Source: Pedobacter sp. PAMC26386
GTDB lineage: Bacteria > Bacteroidota > Bacteroidia > Sphingobacteriales > Sphingobacteriaceae
Direction of reading: 5' to 3'
DNA: 64,000 nt
Assembly: GCA_014302835.1 (NCBI GenBank)
Contig: CP060294.1
Location: 3,001,067 to 3,065,066, forward strand
The position numbers and the translations under genes were made by a program. Positions 37,109 through 45,131 of this stretch are shown here, piece after piece (position 1 is the stretch's first letter; each line of letters begins with the position of its first letter). A model generated the notes under the pieces. That model ran no database searches. It was not told where the DNA came from and saw only the letters and a program-made list of their open reading frames with translations.

Positions 37109-37546
37109 TTATAAAGATGGCTCCAATCCTGTAGTAATTGCAAGCCTGTTCCATGCATTAATGGTAATAATTGTCAGGATGATATCAGCCAGGTAAGCCG
37201 GATCAAAAACATCAGCCGCCTGGTTATAGGTTACATCAGAAACATGGTTACTAATTAAAGTTACTTCTTCAGTAAGTGTTAATAAAGTACGTTCCTGTTC
37301 GTCAAAAAATGGAGTATCGCGCCACGCAGAAAGTGCATATATCCTTTGTTCTGTTTCACCTGCTTTACGCGCATCTATCGTATGCATATTAATACAGAAA
37401 GCACATCCGTTAATCTGGGAAGCTCTGATTTTAATCAGATCCTTGTGTTTAGCGGTCAGATTGGTACTTCCAATATATTTCTCAAGGGCTAATATTGCAT
37501 TGTATGCTGCTGGCTGTACTTCATCGATTTTAATTCTGTTGCTCAT
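37109..37546 (-). CDS. carboxymuconolactone decarboxylase-family (AhpD-like) protein
   Basis: A 145-residue protein with the AhpD-type active site INGCAFCINMHTIDARKAGE (CxxC followed by His), indicating peroxidase-like or thiol chemistry. The start MSNRIKIDE is chosen; an upstream ATG 15 codons earlier lacks conservation. The Crp-like regulator gene lies just upstream on the same strand and is a plausible regulator. Confidence 0.92.
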   Translation of the reverse strand: MSNRIKIDEVQPAAYNAILALEKYIGSTNLTAKHKDLIKIRASQINGCAFCINMHTIDARKAGETEQRIYALSAWRDTPFFDEQERTLLTLTEEVTLISNHVSDVTYNQAADVFDPAYLADIILTIITINAWNRLAITTGLEPSL

Positions 37547-37649
37547 AATTTCGTTTTTTATAGAACAAAGATGCGCATCAATAAGATTCAAAAAAATGAA
37601 CTGCAGTTAAGAAATATGCAATAATAAGTTTGTAAATCGCAAAACGACC

Positions 37650-38222
37650 CTATCTTTTCTTAGCTCTTAAACGACTTAAGAACTGTGGCGTAAACCCCAG
37701 ATAAGAAGCTAACATATATTGAGGAACTCGCTGTACAAAGTCAGGAAAAAGCCCTGAGAAATGCCTGTAGCGTTCTTCTTCTGTTTGATTAAAGATAAAA
37801 CCTATTCTGCGCTGAACAGCAATAAATGATTTTTGCATCATGATTCTAAAATAAGTCTCCAGCAGTGGAATCTCTTTACACAAAATCATACGGTCTTTTT
37901 CATGAAGTAAAAGTAACTCCGTCTCTTCAATGGCCTGAATATAACAGGTAGAAGGCTGATGATTCAATAAACTATCCTGATCAGCGATCCACCAGTTCTC
38001 CAAACCGAACTGGATAATTTGTTCATTGAGTTTTTTATTGATAAAAAATTGACGTACGCATCCTTTGAGAATAAAGGAATTCCCATTACACAACTTACCC
38101 GGTTCCAGCAAAAACTCTTTCTTCTTCAGCATTTTAAACTCAAGTTTACCAAGTAGCATTTGTTCTTCTTCAGGTTCCAGTTGTACATATTTTTTGATAT
38201 GATTTAAAATTTCCTGATACAT
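37650..38222 (-). CDS. Crp/Fnr-family transcriptional regulator
   Basis: A 190-residue protein with an N-terminal cyclic-nucleotide-binding beta roll (FLLEPGKLCNGNSFILKGCVRQFF) and a short C-terminal helix-turn-helix (RVPQYMLASYLGFTPQFLSRLRA). The canonical Arg-Ala cAMP-binding pocket is not obvious, as in many Bacteroidota members. It is 103 bases upstream of the AhpD-like gene on the same strand. Confidence 0.9.
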   Translation of the reverse strand: MYQEILNHIKKYVQLEPEEEQMLLGKLEFKMLKKKEFLLEPGKLCNGNSFILKGCVRQFFINKKLNEQIIQFGLENWWIADQDSLLNHQPSTCYIQAIEETELLLLHEKDRMILCKEIPLLETYFRIMMQKSFIAVQRRIGFIFNQTEEERYRHFSGLFPDFVQRVPQYMLASYLGFTPQFLSRLRAKKR

Positions 38223-38360
38223 ATATTATAAAAATAAAGAAAAGATTGCTACCTGCATTCAATTAATTTTGATGTTTTTGAAACAATTTGGCCAGGCTAC
38301 AGTCTAAAAAACGGAAGAACCAAAATATCCCGACAATTGAACCTTCATCAATCTAATCAC

Positions 38361-38741
38361 ATGAAAAAAAACACTTTAACCGCAAAAGTACTAGTCTTTT
38401 TTTTAAGCCTCGCTTTCATTTACACAGGATGTAAAAATTCTAGTAGCAAAACATCTGTTGTTGTAAATGAAACTCGCGATCAATATCAGCTAGCTATAGA
38501 TTACGACAAAACAAAAACTGATTCTGTTGAACATTATCTTTCCCGATTTATTGGTCAGGATGCTATTTTCACACCGGAACATACCTCCGCAATCCATATC
38601 ACTATGGCTGATCAAACTATTTTCGACGTTAAATCTACACCAGGTGAATTCAGACTAACTTTTGATAAATCGAAAAATAGCAGTACAGCTCTTAACCGTA
38701 TTAAGACAATCAATAAGGAGCTGGAACCAATTCTCAAATAG
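38361..38741 (+). CDS. small lipoprotein of unknown function
   Basis: A 126-residue protein with a lipoprotein signal (LAFIYTGCKNSSS). The mature part carries a mixed alpha/beta pattern and no recognised motif. The ATG chosen begins MKKNTLTAK; a TTG eight codons earlier is unlikely. It converges with the HPP-family gene with two bases between stops. Confidence 0.7.
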   Translation: MKKNTLTAKVLVFFLSLAFIYTGCKNSSSKTSVVVNETRDQYQLAIDYDKTKTDSVEHYLSRFIGQDAIFTPEHTSAIHITMADQTIFDVKSTPGEFRLTFDKSKNSSTALNRIKTINKELEPILK

Positions 38742-38743
38742 CT

Positions 38744-39340
38744 TTACAAAGCCTTTGGATTTCTGTGTTTACCTCTCCAGAATTTGTACCAGTTTTTATT
38801 GGTAGGATATCTGCGGTGCGGAGTTGCATTATTACAAATAACAGCCACAATAAAAAGGATCAGTACTCCTGTAAATATTGGGCTCAAAACATAGATATAA
38901 CCCAAAGAGTTGATTTTTGCAGAACCAGTTGTTGCAATCAGTGCCGTTGCTCCACCGGGAGGATGAAGTGTTTTAGTAACCTGCATCACTACAATAGAAA
39001 GCGAAACGGCAAGGGCTGAACTTAACCACACTTCACCAGGAATTAATTTATGCATGGTTACACCAACTATTGCACTTAGGACGTGCCCACCAATTAAGTT
39101 TCTGGGTTGTGCTAAAGGGCTGTTAATAATCCCATAGATTAGTACGGAAGAGGCTCCAAAAGAACCAATCATAAAAAGGTTATCATAGGCTGTAAAGTAT
39201 TTGCTGTTTATTAAGCCAATAATTCCTATGCCCAAAAATGAACCGATAAAAGTCCATAAATGCTCTCTAAAATCTACTAGTGTTTCCTTATAAAGGATAT
39301 ACTTTGCTTTCCTGACGTGTCTTCTTATTTTATGTCTCAT
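38744..39340 (-). CDS. HPP-family membrane protein
   Basis: A 198-residue inner-membrane protein with four or five helices and the name-giving LHPPGGATALIA motif. Some HPP proteins of cyanobacteria and plastids carry nitrite; a role here is not known. Its start lies 86 bases from that of the divergent PAS-protein gene. Confidence 0.88.
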   Translation of the reverse strand: MRHKIRRHVRKAKYILYKETLVDFREHLWTFIGSFLGIGIIGLINSKYFTAYDNLFMIGSFGASSVLIYGIINSPLAQPRNLIGGHVLSAIVGVTMHKLIPGEVWLSSALAVSLSIVVMQVTKTLHPPGGATALIATTGSAKINSLGYIYVLSPIFTGVLILFIVAVICNNATPHRRYPTNKNWYKFWRGKHRNPKAL

Positions 39341-39426
39341 ATACTAACAGCAAAAATAAACCTTTGTCCGGTAAGATCAGGCTTGTATCTTATTTTTCAT
39401 TTGTAATCCCTTACCTTTATCAAATT

Positions 39427-40623
39427 ATGCGTAAACGTTCAGCTCTTATTATTCTAATTTATCTTGTACTTGGAGCAATCTGGCTGATTATGGGTGCAAG
39501 GTGGATAGAAAGAATTGACAGACTCACACCCGACAAAGATCTGAAGTGGCTTTACGCCTATAAAAATATTTTTTTTCTGTTTATGTCTGCTATACTGCTC
39601 TTTCTATTGATAGAAATGTATCGCATCAGTCTTTCAAAAATAGAGAAGAATTATCAGCAACTTTTTGAAGGCTCACCAGCGGCAATTTATGTCTTTAACA
39701 AGCTTAGTTTTCAATTCCTGAAAGTGAATAAAGTAATGACTCTGAAATATGGTTATAGTGAAAAAGAGTTGCTAAAAATGACAGTAACGGACGTCAGGCC
39801 GCATGAGGAAAGTATCAAACTAAAAGACTATCTTTTATCTGAACATGTCGAAGGCACAGAAACAGGGCTTTGGCTTCACCGGAAGAAAAACGGAGAGTTA
39901 TTTCACCAGTTAATTTCTCATCACAGCACCACTTACAAAGGCCAGTCAGCTTACATGGTCATTGCTATTGATGTAGAAAACCATGTCAGAGCCGAAGAAA
40001 AAATCAAAGAATTATTAAACACCTACGAAACCGTCACCAGTGTCACCAATGACATAATATGGGAATACTGTCCCTTTACTGACCACATTAAATGGATGAA
40101 TGGTTTCTCAGAAATATTTGGCTATACAGAAGAGCTTCGTGAAAATTTAGGGGAATGGGTATTAACTAAAATCCACCCCGAAGACAAAGACAGAGTAGTC
40201 AGTTCTATGGAACTAGCCTTTAAACAACTTAGTAACTCCTGGCGTTGTGAATACCGGTTTTTATGTGCAGATGGAACTTATAAAGAAGTATCTAATCAGG
40301 CATTTATCCTGGTAGACAGCAAAGGAAAAACTGAGAAAATGGTTGGTGCATTAAGAGACATTACAATCAGGAAAGATTACGAAAAACGCCTCCTGCGTAA
40401 AAACAAAATGCTGAAAGAGATCGCTTGGAATAACTCGCACGAGATACGCCGGCCTCTAAGTAATATATTAGGATTGTCTGACCTCTTAATTGCTGATCCG
40501 GAGACCTCAGCAGCCCATCTGGAATTGTTAAATATGCTGGCAAAATCGGCATCCGAACTGGATGAAATTATTATTAAAATAAATGATTCACTTAAAGACA
40601 TCAATTTCGAATCTAATATTTAA
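39427..40623 (+). CDS. membrane PAS-domain protein with kinase-like dimerisation helices but no ATPase domain
   Basis: A 398-residue protein: two transmembrane segments in the first 60 residues, a PAS domain (YQQLFEGSPAAIYVFNK), a second PAS/PAC (TSVTNDIIWEYCPFTDHIKWM to DITIRKDYEKRL), then a DHp-like helix with an H box (AWNNSHEIRRPLSNILGLSDLLI). It stops about 65 residues after this His, without N or G boxes. The 64 bases to the next gene hold no remnant of a HATPase domain, so it may be a phosphotransfer or decoy protein rather than a recent frameshift. Start MRKRSALII chosen over an upstream TTG. Confidence 0.82.
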   Translation: MRKRSALIILIYLVLGAIWLIMGARWIERIDRLTPDKDLKWLYAYKNIFFLFMSAILLFLLIEMYRISLSKIEKNYQQLFEGSPAAIYVFNKLSFQFLKVNKVMTLKYGYSEKELLKMTVTDVRPHEESIKLKDYLLSEHVEGTETGLWLHRKKNGELFHQLISHHSTTYKGQSAYMVIAIDVENHVRAEEKIKELLNTYETVTSVTNDIIWEYCPFTDHIKWMNGFSEIFGYTEELRENLGEWVLTKIHPEDKDRVVSSMELAFKQLSNSWRCEYRFLCADGTYKEVSNQAFILVDSKGKTEKMVGALRDITIRKDYEKRLLRKNKMLKEIAWNNSHEIRRPLSNILGLSDLLIADPETSAAHLELLNMLAKSASELDEIIIKINDSLKDINFESNI

Positions 40624-40687
40624 CCCCATCGGCAAAAGCCTAAGAAACAACCAGTCTCAAAGCCAAATTGCTGATAAGAGATTAAAG

Positions 40688-41476
40688 CTAAAGGCCAGAG
40701 TAATAATCATAGCCCTGCTCTGCCCAATAATCACGCGGCCGCTGATTACTGAAACTTATAGTTCCAATCCTTTTCAGGTTTTTAATGCCATATTTAACCG
40801 GGATGATCAATCTGAGCGGTGCGCCATGTACATCTGCAATAGGCTTGTCATTCATTTCATAAGCCAGTAAAGTCTGCGGATGTAAGGCACTTTCCATATC
40901 CAGACCTACGTAATACTCTCCATCTGGTGTTTCCATCCCAACATACTGCATCTTTGCCTGTTCCTGCAACTGATAATGTGCAATGAAATCAATAAATCTT
41001 ACACCTGCCCAATGCTGTATCTGATCCCAGCCTTCTACGCATTTAAAATCATATATGATTTCAGTTTTAGGTAAAGACCTAATCTCTTCAATACCAATTT
41101 TCAACACATTGCCACTGTTTTTCAGAATTGATAATTGCCAGTTTTCTGCACTGAAATCATCGTTATTCAAGCCGATGTCACTATTCACCCGGACATTTTT
41201 TGCAGCCCGATCTTTTGGATAGGTTTTTACCTTGTGATCATTACTGAAGACTCTCCTGAAAAATAATTCCGTTTGATTGAGTGCTCTCCTGAGTGGTTTA
41301 CGTACACCTGCAGTAATACCAGCAGTTTCCTGTTCAGCATCATAAAGCCATTTCCATCCGCCAAATGCTGCTCCTGCACCAATAAAAAAAGCACTGAAGG
41401 ATATAAAATTACGTCGTTTGATCTTCTTTTCGATCGCCAGCTCCTGGAGCTCAGCTTTACTTAGTTTTTTTTCCAT
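40688..41476 (-). CDS. molybdopterin-dependent oxidoreductase, MsrP/YedY-like
   Basis: A 262-residue member of the sulphite-oxidase fold family that includes the periplasmic methionine sulphoxide reductase MsrP (YedY). The N-terminus has a twin-arginine-type signal (KKIKRRNFISFSAFF then a hydrophobic stretch). The molybdenum-ligand Cys is C146 in YDFKCVEGWDQ, and the fold motif DVHGAPLRLIIPVKYG is present near the end. Last gene of a three-gene operon with a b-type cytochrome, its likely electron donor; coding overlap 20 bases. Confidence 0.85.
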   Translation of the reverse strand: MEKKLSKAELQELAIEKKIKRRNFISFSAFFIGAGAAFGGWKWLYDAEQETAGITAGVRKPLRRALNQTELFFRRVFSNDHKVKTYPKDRAAKNVRVNSDIGLNNDDFSAENWQLSILKNSGNVLKIGIEEIRSLPKTEIIYDFKCVEGWDQIQHWAGVRFIDFIAHYQLQEQAKMQYVGMETPDGEYYVGLDMESALHPQTLLAYEMNDKPIADVHGAPLRLIIPVKYGIKNLKRIGTISFSNQRPRDYWAEQGYDYYSGL

Positions 41477-42209
41477 TTGCTTTTTTCTTTAGGGTAACTG
41501 GCAATGGTTGCGCTTTGGGCTGTTCTTCAACGACAGGCTCTATTTCTTCAATCGATGGGACATCTTTCACCTCAAAACCAGATACAACAGACCGAAAGTT
41601 ATTCCATCCCGCAAGTACCACCTGTACAATATGGATCATAAAAAAGAACACATAACCAATAGTCAGGGCAAAATGAAGAATCCTGGCCAAATGATAACCA
41701 CCGCAAAGCCATGTTATCCAATAAAACTGAACAGGCTTATAGATAGCGAGACCTGTAAATACCGAGCCAAAACCCATGATAATAATGGAGGTATAGGCAA
41801 TTCTCTGAGCGGCATTATACTTCTTTTGCGGAGGAACCATTTTTCGGATATGAAGGTCATGTAAAAGCACCTGCCAGGCTTCCTTAATCGAATGCCGGTT
41901 AGGTAATAAAAGTCTCCATTCTCCGGATACTAGTGTATAAAGCACGTAAAATATCCCGTTTAATGTAAAAAACCACATGAATAGAAAGTGAAAAGCCATT
42001 CCTTCGGCAAGACGCTGTGGCACATGGAGCCATTGATAAAACCATTCAGGAAAAAAGTGGACAAAAGTATAACCGAAGATTGTAACGGTGTAAACATCAT
42101 TTGCCCAATAAATCAACAGACCGCTCCAGATCATAATCAGCAGTATGGGAAAATTGACCCAATGTGTCCAGCGTATTGCTAATGGATGTTTTTCTTGAAT
42201 GATTTTCAT
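41457..42209 (-). CDS. b-type cytochrome membrane subunit
   Basis: A 250-residue protein with four or five transmembrane helices and the start IIQEKHPLAIRWTHWVNFPIL, typical of cytochrome b subunits of Ni,Fe-hydrogenase/formate dehydrogenase type; further His are in the helices (FHFLFMWFF, YHLARILHFALTIGYVFF). It probably passes quinol electrons to the molybdopterin enzyme, taking the place of MsrQ. In Azospira YedZ1 is a cytochrome partner for YedY1. A proline/glutamate/lysine tail follows the last helix. Overlaps both neighbours by 4 and 20 bases. Confidence 0.85.
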   Translation of the reverse strand: MKIIQEKHPLAIRWTHWVNFPILLIMIWSGLLIYWANDVYTVTIFGYTFVHFFPEWFYQWLHVPQRLAEGMAFHFLFMWFFTLNGIFYVLYTLVSGEWRLLLPNRHSIKEAWQVLLHDLHIRKMVPPQKKYNAAQRIAYTSIIIMGFGSVFTGLAIYKPVQFYWITWLCGGYHLARILHFALTIGYVFFFMIHIVQVVLAGWNNFRSVVSGFEVKDVPSIEEIEPVVEEQPKAQPLPVTLKKKANGKKTK

Positions 42210-42994
42210 TTGTACCTGGTTGCTGCAATAATTTTACCGTCAGTATCATTTTGTAAAAAGGCCACCAGTTCCGATTTTTCGGGGTCCAGGTCCTTCGGCA
42301 GTTCGATACTGGCTATCCCAGTACTCCCCCCCTTTAAAGGAATTTGTTTAAACTGACGTACAATCTGGACATGTGATAAAGTATGTCCGCTATTTTCTCC
42401 GCTTTTAACTTTACTTTGGGCATTAAGCTGAACAACTGCCAGAAACAGGGAAGTTTGTTGATCTGTACCCTCTGTCTGGTAATGCAAGCTGATTTGTCTT
42501 TGATCTCTTTTTATTTCACTTAGTACTAATTTTGCAAATGATGGTTTCCGCAAACTACTTTTAATCGCATTGCGCAAAGTAGTTTCTTCTGAACCAACAA
42601 ATTCCTTTTGCCCATTAATAACAACCTGAGGCGTATAAACTGACCTTAGATTTAACCAGCGGGCGTATTGATTTTGCCTTTTTGAATAGTCAGCACTACT
42701 ATATACGTCTTTCCAACCCAAACGGTTCCAGTAATCTACATGAAATGCTAAAATATAAACAGGCTGATCCCGCAATTCCCGATTAATCTTGGCCAGGAGT
42801 TCATCTGCAGGCGGGCAGCTCGAACATCCTTCTGAAGTGAAAAGCTCAATTAAAGCGAATCCATTGAGATTAAGGACAGGCATTAATTTCCTTTCCCCAA
42901 CCAGATCAGCAGGGATACCTGCATAACTATGTTTAAATGCTACTATTCCCAAGGTTAGACAACCTAAAAGAAAAAATATTTTAATTGCTTTCAT
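42206..42994 (-). CDS. DUF1223 thioredoxin-like exported protein
   Basis: A 262-residue protein with a signal peptide (first 25 residues) and a DUF1223 domain (about 45-255): IELFTSEGCSSCPPADELL with a CxxC redox pair at Cys57/Cys60, then AFHVDYWNRLGWKDVY and YTPQVVINGQKEFVGS. The fold is thioredoxin-like. As first gene of the operon with the MsrP-like enzyme and cytochrome it may supply thiol electrons or repair oxidised periplasmic proteins. A sigma-type promoter lies 29 bases upstream. Confidence 0.85.
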   Translation of the reverse strand: MKAIKIFFLLGCLTLGIVAFKHSYAGIPADLVGERKLMPVLNLNGFALIELFTSEGCSSCPPADELLAKINRELRDQPVYILAFHVDYWNRLGWKDVYSSADYSKRQNQYARWLNLRSVYTPQVVINGQKEFVGSEETTLRNAIKSSLRKPSFAKLVLSEIKRDQRQISLHYQTEGTDQQTSLFLAVVQLNAQSKVKSGENSGHTLSHVQIVRQFKQIPLKGGSTGIASIELPKDLDPEKSELVAFLQNDTDGKIIAATRYK

Positions 42995-43022
42995 TTTAAT
43001 ATTTTTAGGTAATATTTCCTAA

Positions 43023-43051
43023 TTTGTCGGTTAGGAGAGAGAATCCTTACA
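43023..43051 (-). promoter_or_regulatory. ECF sigma-type promoter driving the DUF1223-cytochrome-reductase operon
   Basis: On the minus strand TGTAAGG (43051-43045), 15 bases, CGACAAA (43029-43023), ending 28 bases before the start codon. The motif and spacing are identical to the two plus-strand promoters at 43068-43096 and 44002-44030. Confidence 0.8.
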
Positions 43052-43067
43052 ATAAATTTAAACAATT

Positions 43068-43096
43068 TGTAAGGAATTTTTAGAAAACACGACTAT
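43068..43096 (+). promoter_or_regulatory. ECF sigma-type promoter of the sigma factor operon
   Basis: TGTAAGG (43068-43074), 15 bases, CGACTAT (43090-43096), 18 bases before the sigma factor start. It sits back-to-back with the promoter of the divergent operon, so both are probably bound by the same sigma factor (autoregulation). Confidence 0.8.
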
Positions 43097-43114
43097 TCTA
43101 TTTTACCATATCGA

Positions 43115-43717
43115 ATGTCAAGCCAAAAGAATCAAGAAACACCCCCGACAGATACTGCTATTACTGATCCTCACCATTGGGTACAAAATCATGCAGACTA
43201 TCTCTATAGCTATGCAATTACCCGAATTAATGAGGAAGATCAGGCTAGGGATCTGGTTCAGGAAACATTTCTCGCTGCATTGGAACGATTGGATAAGTTT
43301 GAGGGAAGAAGTTCGGAACGTACGTGGCTTACCTCTATTTTAAAAAACAAGATTATAGATGTTTACCGAAAAAACTCTTCGGGATTAGGAAAAAAAATGG
43401 TTAACTTAACTGTAGAAGAGCAGGACCAGGACTTCTTCGATCCATATGACGGCCATTGGAAAAAATCACACCGCCCCGAACCATTTGGCATTGAAGATCA
43501 TGACCCTTTAATGAATAAAGAACTTAATTCTATTCTTAAAAAATGCATGCAGAAACTTCCGGCCTTATGGTTATCAGTTTTCACGATGAAACATATAGAT
43601 GATGAGACAACAGATCTTATTTGTGCAGAATTGAAAGTTACCCCTTCCAATTTCTGGGTGATCATTCACCGTGCTAAACTTAACCTGAGAGCTTGTCTCC
43701 AAAAAAACTGGAATTAA
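43115..43717 (+). CDS. ECF-type RNA polymerase sigma factor
   Basis: A 200-residue sigma factor. Region 2 (about 25-95) contains DQARDLVQETFLAALERLDKF and RTWLTSILKNKIIDVYR; region 4 (about 140-195) contains MQKLPALWLSVFTMKHIDDETTDLI and the recognition helix VTPSNFWVIIHRAKLNLR. The gene is followed one base later by a zinc anti-sigma gene, and preceded by a promoter motif repeated at two other genes of the locus. Its predicted regulon is therefore the reductase operon and the Met-rich gene. Confidence 0.93.
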   Translation: MSSQKNQETPPTDTAITDPHHWVQNHADYLYSYAITRINEEDQARDLVQETFLAALERLDKFEGRSSERTWLTSILKNKIIDVYRKNSSGLGKKMVNLTVEEQDQDFFDPYDGHWKKSHRPEPFGIEDHDPLMNKELNSILKKCMQKLPALWLSVFTMKHIDDETTDLICAELKVTPSNFWVIIHRAKLNLRACLQKNWN

Positions 43718-43718
43718 T

Positions 43719-43994
43719 ATGAATGAGCTGAAAAACATTATATATAACTGCAGAAAAGCTACTTTTCTAATTGAGAAGAAACAACTTACTGTATTGACCT
43801 TAAGAGAAAAAGTAGAATTACGTATTCACTTGACTGGTTGCTCGATTTGCCGGTTGTTCCAAAAACAAAGTATTGGGATAAACAGGATGGTACATGAGCT
43901 TTTTCATTCCGCACAGCATAAAGAACTTAAACTGGATGAGAATTACAAAAAGAAACTACAGGAACGTATTGAAGAGCAATTAGATAAAAATTAA
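43719..43994 (+). CDS. soluble zinc-type anti-sigma factor
   Basis: A 91-residue protein with the zinc-binding HxxxCxxC motif (His37, Cys41, Cys44 in IHLTGCSICRLF) of zf-HC2 anti-sigma factors, plus a Cys at 11. There is no transmembrane segment, unlike NrsF of the Azospira system, so signalling is probably by direct thiol oxidation in the cytoplasm. It follows the sigma gene by one base and is almost certainly cotranslated with it. Confidence 0.82.
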   Translation: MNELKNIIYNCRKATFLIEKKQLTVLTLREKVELRIHLTGCSICRLFQKQSIGINRMVHELFHSAQHKELKLDENYKKKLQERIEEQLDKN

Positions 43995-44001
43995 TATTTA
44001 T

Positions 44002-44030
44002 TGTAAGGTTCATACAGACTTTCCGACTAT
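44002..44030 (+). promoter_or_regulatory. ECF sigma-type promoter of the Met-rich peptide gene
   Basis: TGTAAGG (44002-44008), 15 bases, CGACTAT (44024-44030), 29 bases before the start codon. Third copy of the motif in the locus, placed in the gap after the anti-sigma gene so that the Met-rich gene can be transcribed independently at high level. Confidence 0.8.
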
Positions 44031-44059
44031 AAAGAGAAACAACAATAAAACTTAAGTAT

Positions 44060-44386
44060 ATGAAAACTCAAAATTTCAAATCAAATTTTTCTAAAAGTAT
44101 CCTGACCGCTATAATCGGATTCAGTTTTGCGCTAACTACATCTGCTTTTGCAACTGAGCATCCACTGCAAAATGACACTTCGAAAATGGCGGCTCATAAA
44201 ATGAGTAAAATGGCTCCTTCAAAAATGTCAGGCAGTAAGATGGGTGCTAAAAAAATGGATAAGATGAGTGGCAAAAAAATGGATAAGATGGCTCCTTCTA
44301 AAATGTCGGGTAGTAAAATGAGTCCTAAGAAAATGGATAAAATGGCACCTTCTAAAATGTCCGAAGAAACAAAAGGAAAAATGTAA
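44060..44386 (+). CDS. exported Lys-Met-repeat (methionine-rich) peptide
   Basis: A 108-residue protein with a signal peptide ending ALTTSAFA (cleavage around residue 31). The 77-residue mature part has 15 Met, every one directly preceded by Lys, in variants of SKMAPSKMSGSKM and KKMDKM, and no Cys. It resembles the pentapeptide MxKDx repeat proteins. MrpX of Azospira suillum is a similar Met-rich periplasmic peptide that scavenges hypochlorite and is regenerated by YedY1. Here the same role is inferred from composition, the sigma promoter and the MsrP-like enzyme next door. Confidence 0.85.
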   Translation: MKTQNFKSNFSKSILTAIIGFSFALTTSAFATEHPLQNDTSKMAAHKMSKMAPSKMSGSKMGAKKMDKMSGKKMDKMAPSKMSGSKMSPKKMDKMAPSKMSEETKGKM

Positions 44387-44398
44387 ACCCAATGAACT

Positions 44399-44438
44399 AA
44401 ATGCGTGAGTAGCTTCATAGAAAGCGTTCACGCATTTT
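44399..44438 (+). terminator. terminator of the Met-rich gene
   Basis: AAATGCGTGA (44399-44408) pairs with TCACGCATTT (44428-44437), with T-rich sequence at the end. It separates the Met-rich gene from the peroxiredoxin gene 20 bases further on. Confidence 0.75.
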
Positions 44439-44457
44439 ACATCAACGATATATTCAA

Positions 44458-45036
44458 ATGAAAAAACTAGTACTTATAGGAATTGGAATGTTATTTACAT
44501 TAACTGTTGCTGCGCAAAATGGACTAAAAACAGGAATGATGGCTCCTCAATTTACAGCAAAAGATAATACAGGAAAATCAATTGAGCTAAAACAATTGTT
44601 AAAATCGCACAAAGCAGTTGTGCTGTTTTTCTACCGTGGTCAATGGTGTCCCTATTGTAATTTACATATCAAACAATTACAGGATTCTTTACAGCAATTA
44701 ACAGCAAAAGGAGCTTATGTGATTGGTGTTACTCCGGAAACGGGTGAGAATATCAATAAAACTATTGAAAAAACACATGCTTCCTTCTCTATGATACAGG
44801 ACAAGGGTTATAAAATCATGGATGCCTATGATGTGAAATTCGTGATGAATGATGACCTGGTTAACAAATACAAAGGATACGGAATAGATTTGGATAAAAA
44901 CAACGGAAATTCAGATCATGCACTTCCTGTTCCGGCAACTTATATCATTGACCATACCGGGAAAATTACTTTTGTTCATTTTGATAAAGACTATAAAAAA
45001 AGAGCTTCTGTAGCAACATTATTAAAGCAACTCTAA
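44458..45036 (+). CDS. exported AhpC/TSA-type peroxiredoxin or thioredoxin-like protein
   Basis: A 192-residue protein with a signal peptide (to about residue 20, VAAQ), then AhpC/TSA fold: VLFFYRGQWCPYCNLHIKQL with Cys64 and Cys67, PETGENINKT, and PVPATYIIDHTGKITF. It probably reduces peroxide or organic peroxide in the periplasm. A terminator precedes it, so it has read-through or its own promoter; the shared promoter motif is not found upstream of it. Confidence 0.88.
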   Translation: MKKLVLIGIGMLFTLTVAAQNGLKTGMMAPQFTAKDNTGKSIELKQLLKSHKAVVLFFYRGQWCPYCNLHIKQLQDSLQQLTAKGAYVIGVTPETGENINKTIEKTHASFSMIQDKGYKIMDAYDVKFVMNDDLVNKYKGYGIDLDKNNGNSDHALPVPATYIIDHTGKITFVHFDKDYKKRASVATLLKQL

Positions 45037-45086
45037 TTGGTCATGAATTAAAGATTAAGACCAAACTCAAACTGTTTGAGTGAAGA

Positions 45087-45125
45087 AACAGAGCTGCTTT
45101 AACACTATGATAAAGCAGCTCTGTT
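45087..45125. terminator. bidirectional terminator
   Basis: AACAGAGCTGCTTTA (45087-45101) pairs exactly with TAAAGCAGCTCTGTT (45111-45125) around a 9-nt loop, between the convergent peroxiredoxin and binding-protein genes. Confidence 0.9.
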
Positions 45126-45131
45126 CTTTAG

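Noticed and set aside
41457..42209. MsrQ subunit proper
   Set aside because: The protein has the His pattern of hydrogenase-type cytochrome b rather than the six-helix MsrQ pattern.
44194..44431. Two antisense open frames opposite the Met-rich gene
   Set aside because: They exist because the Lys-Met repeat codons leave the opposite strand stop-free; the predicted products are repetitive, hydrophobic and have no recognisable family.
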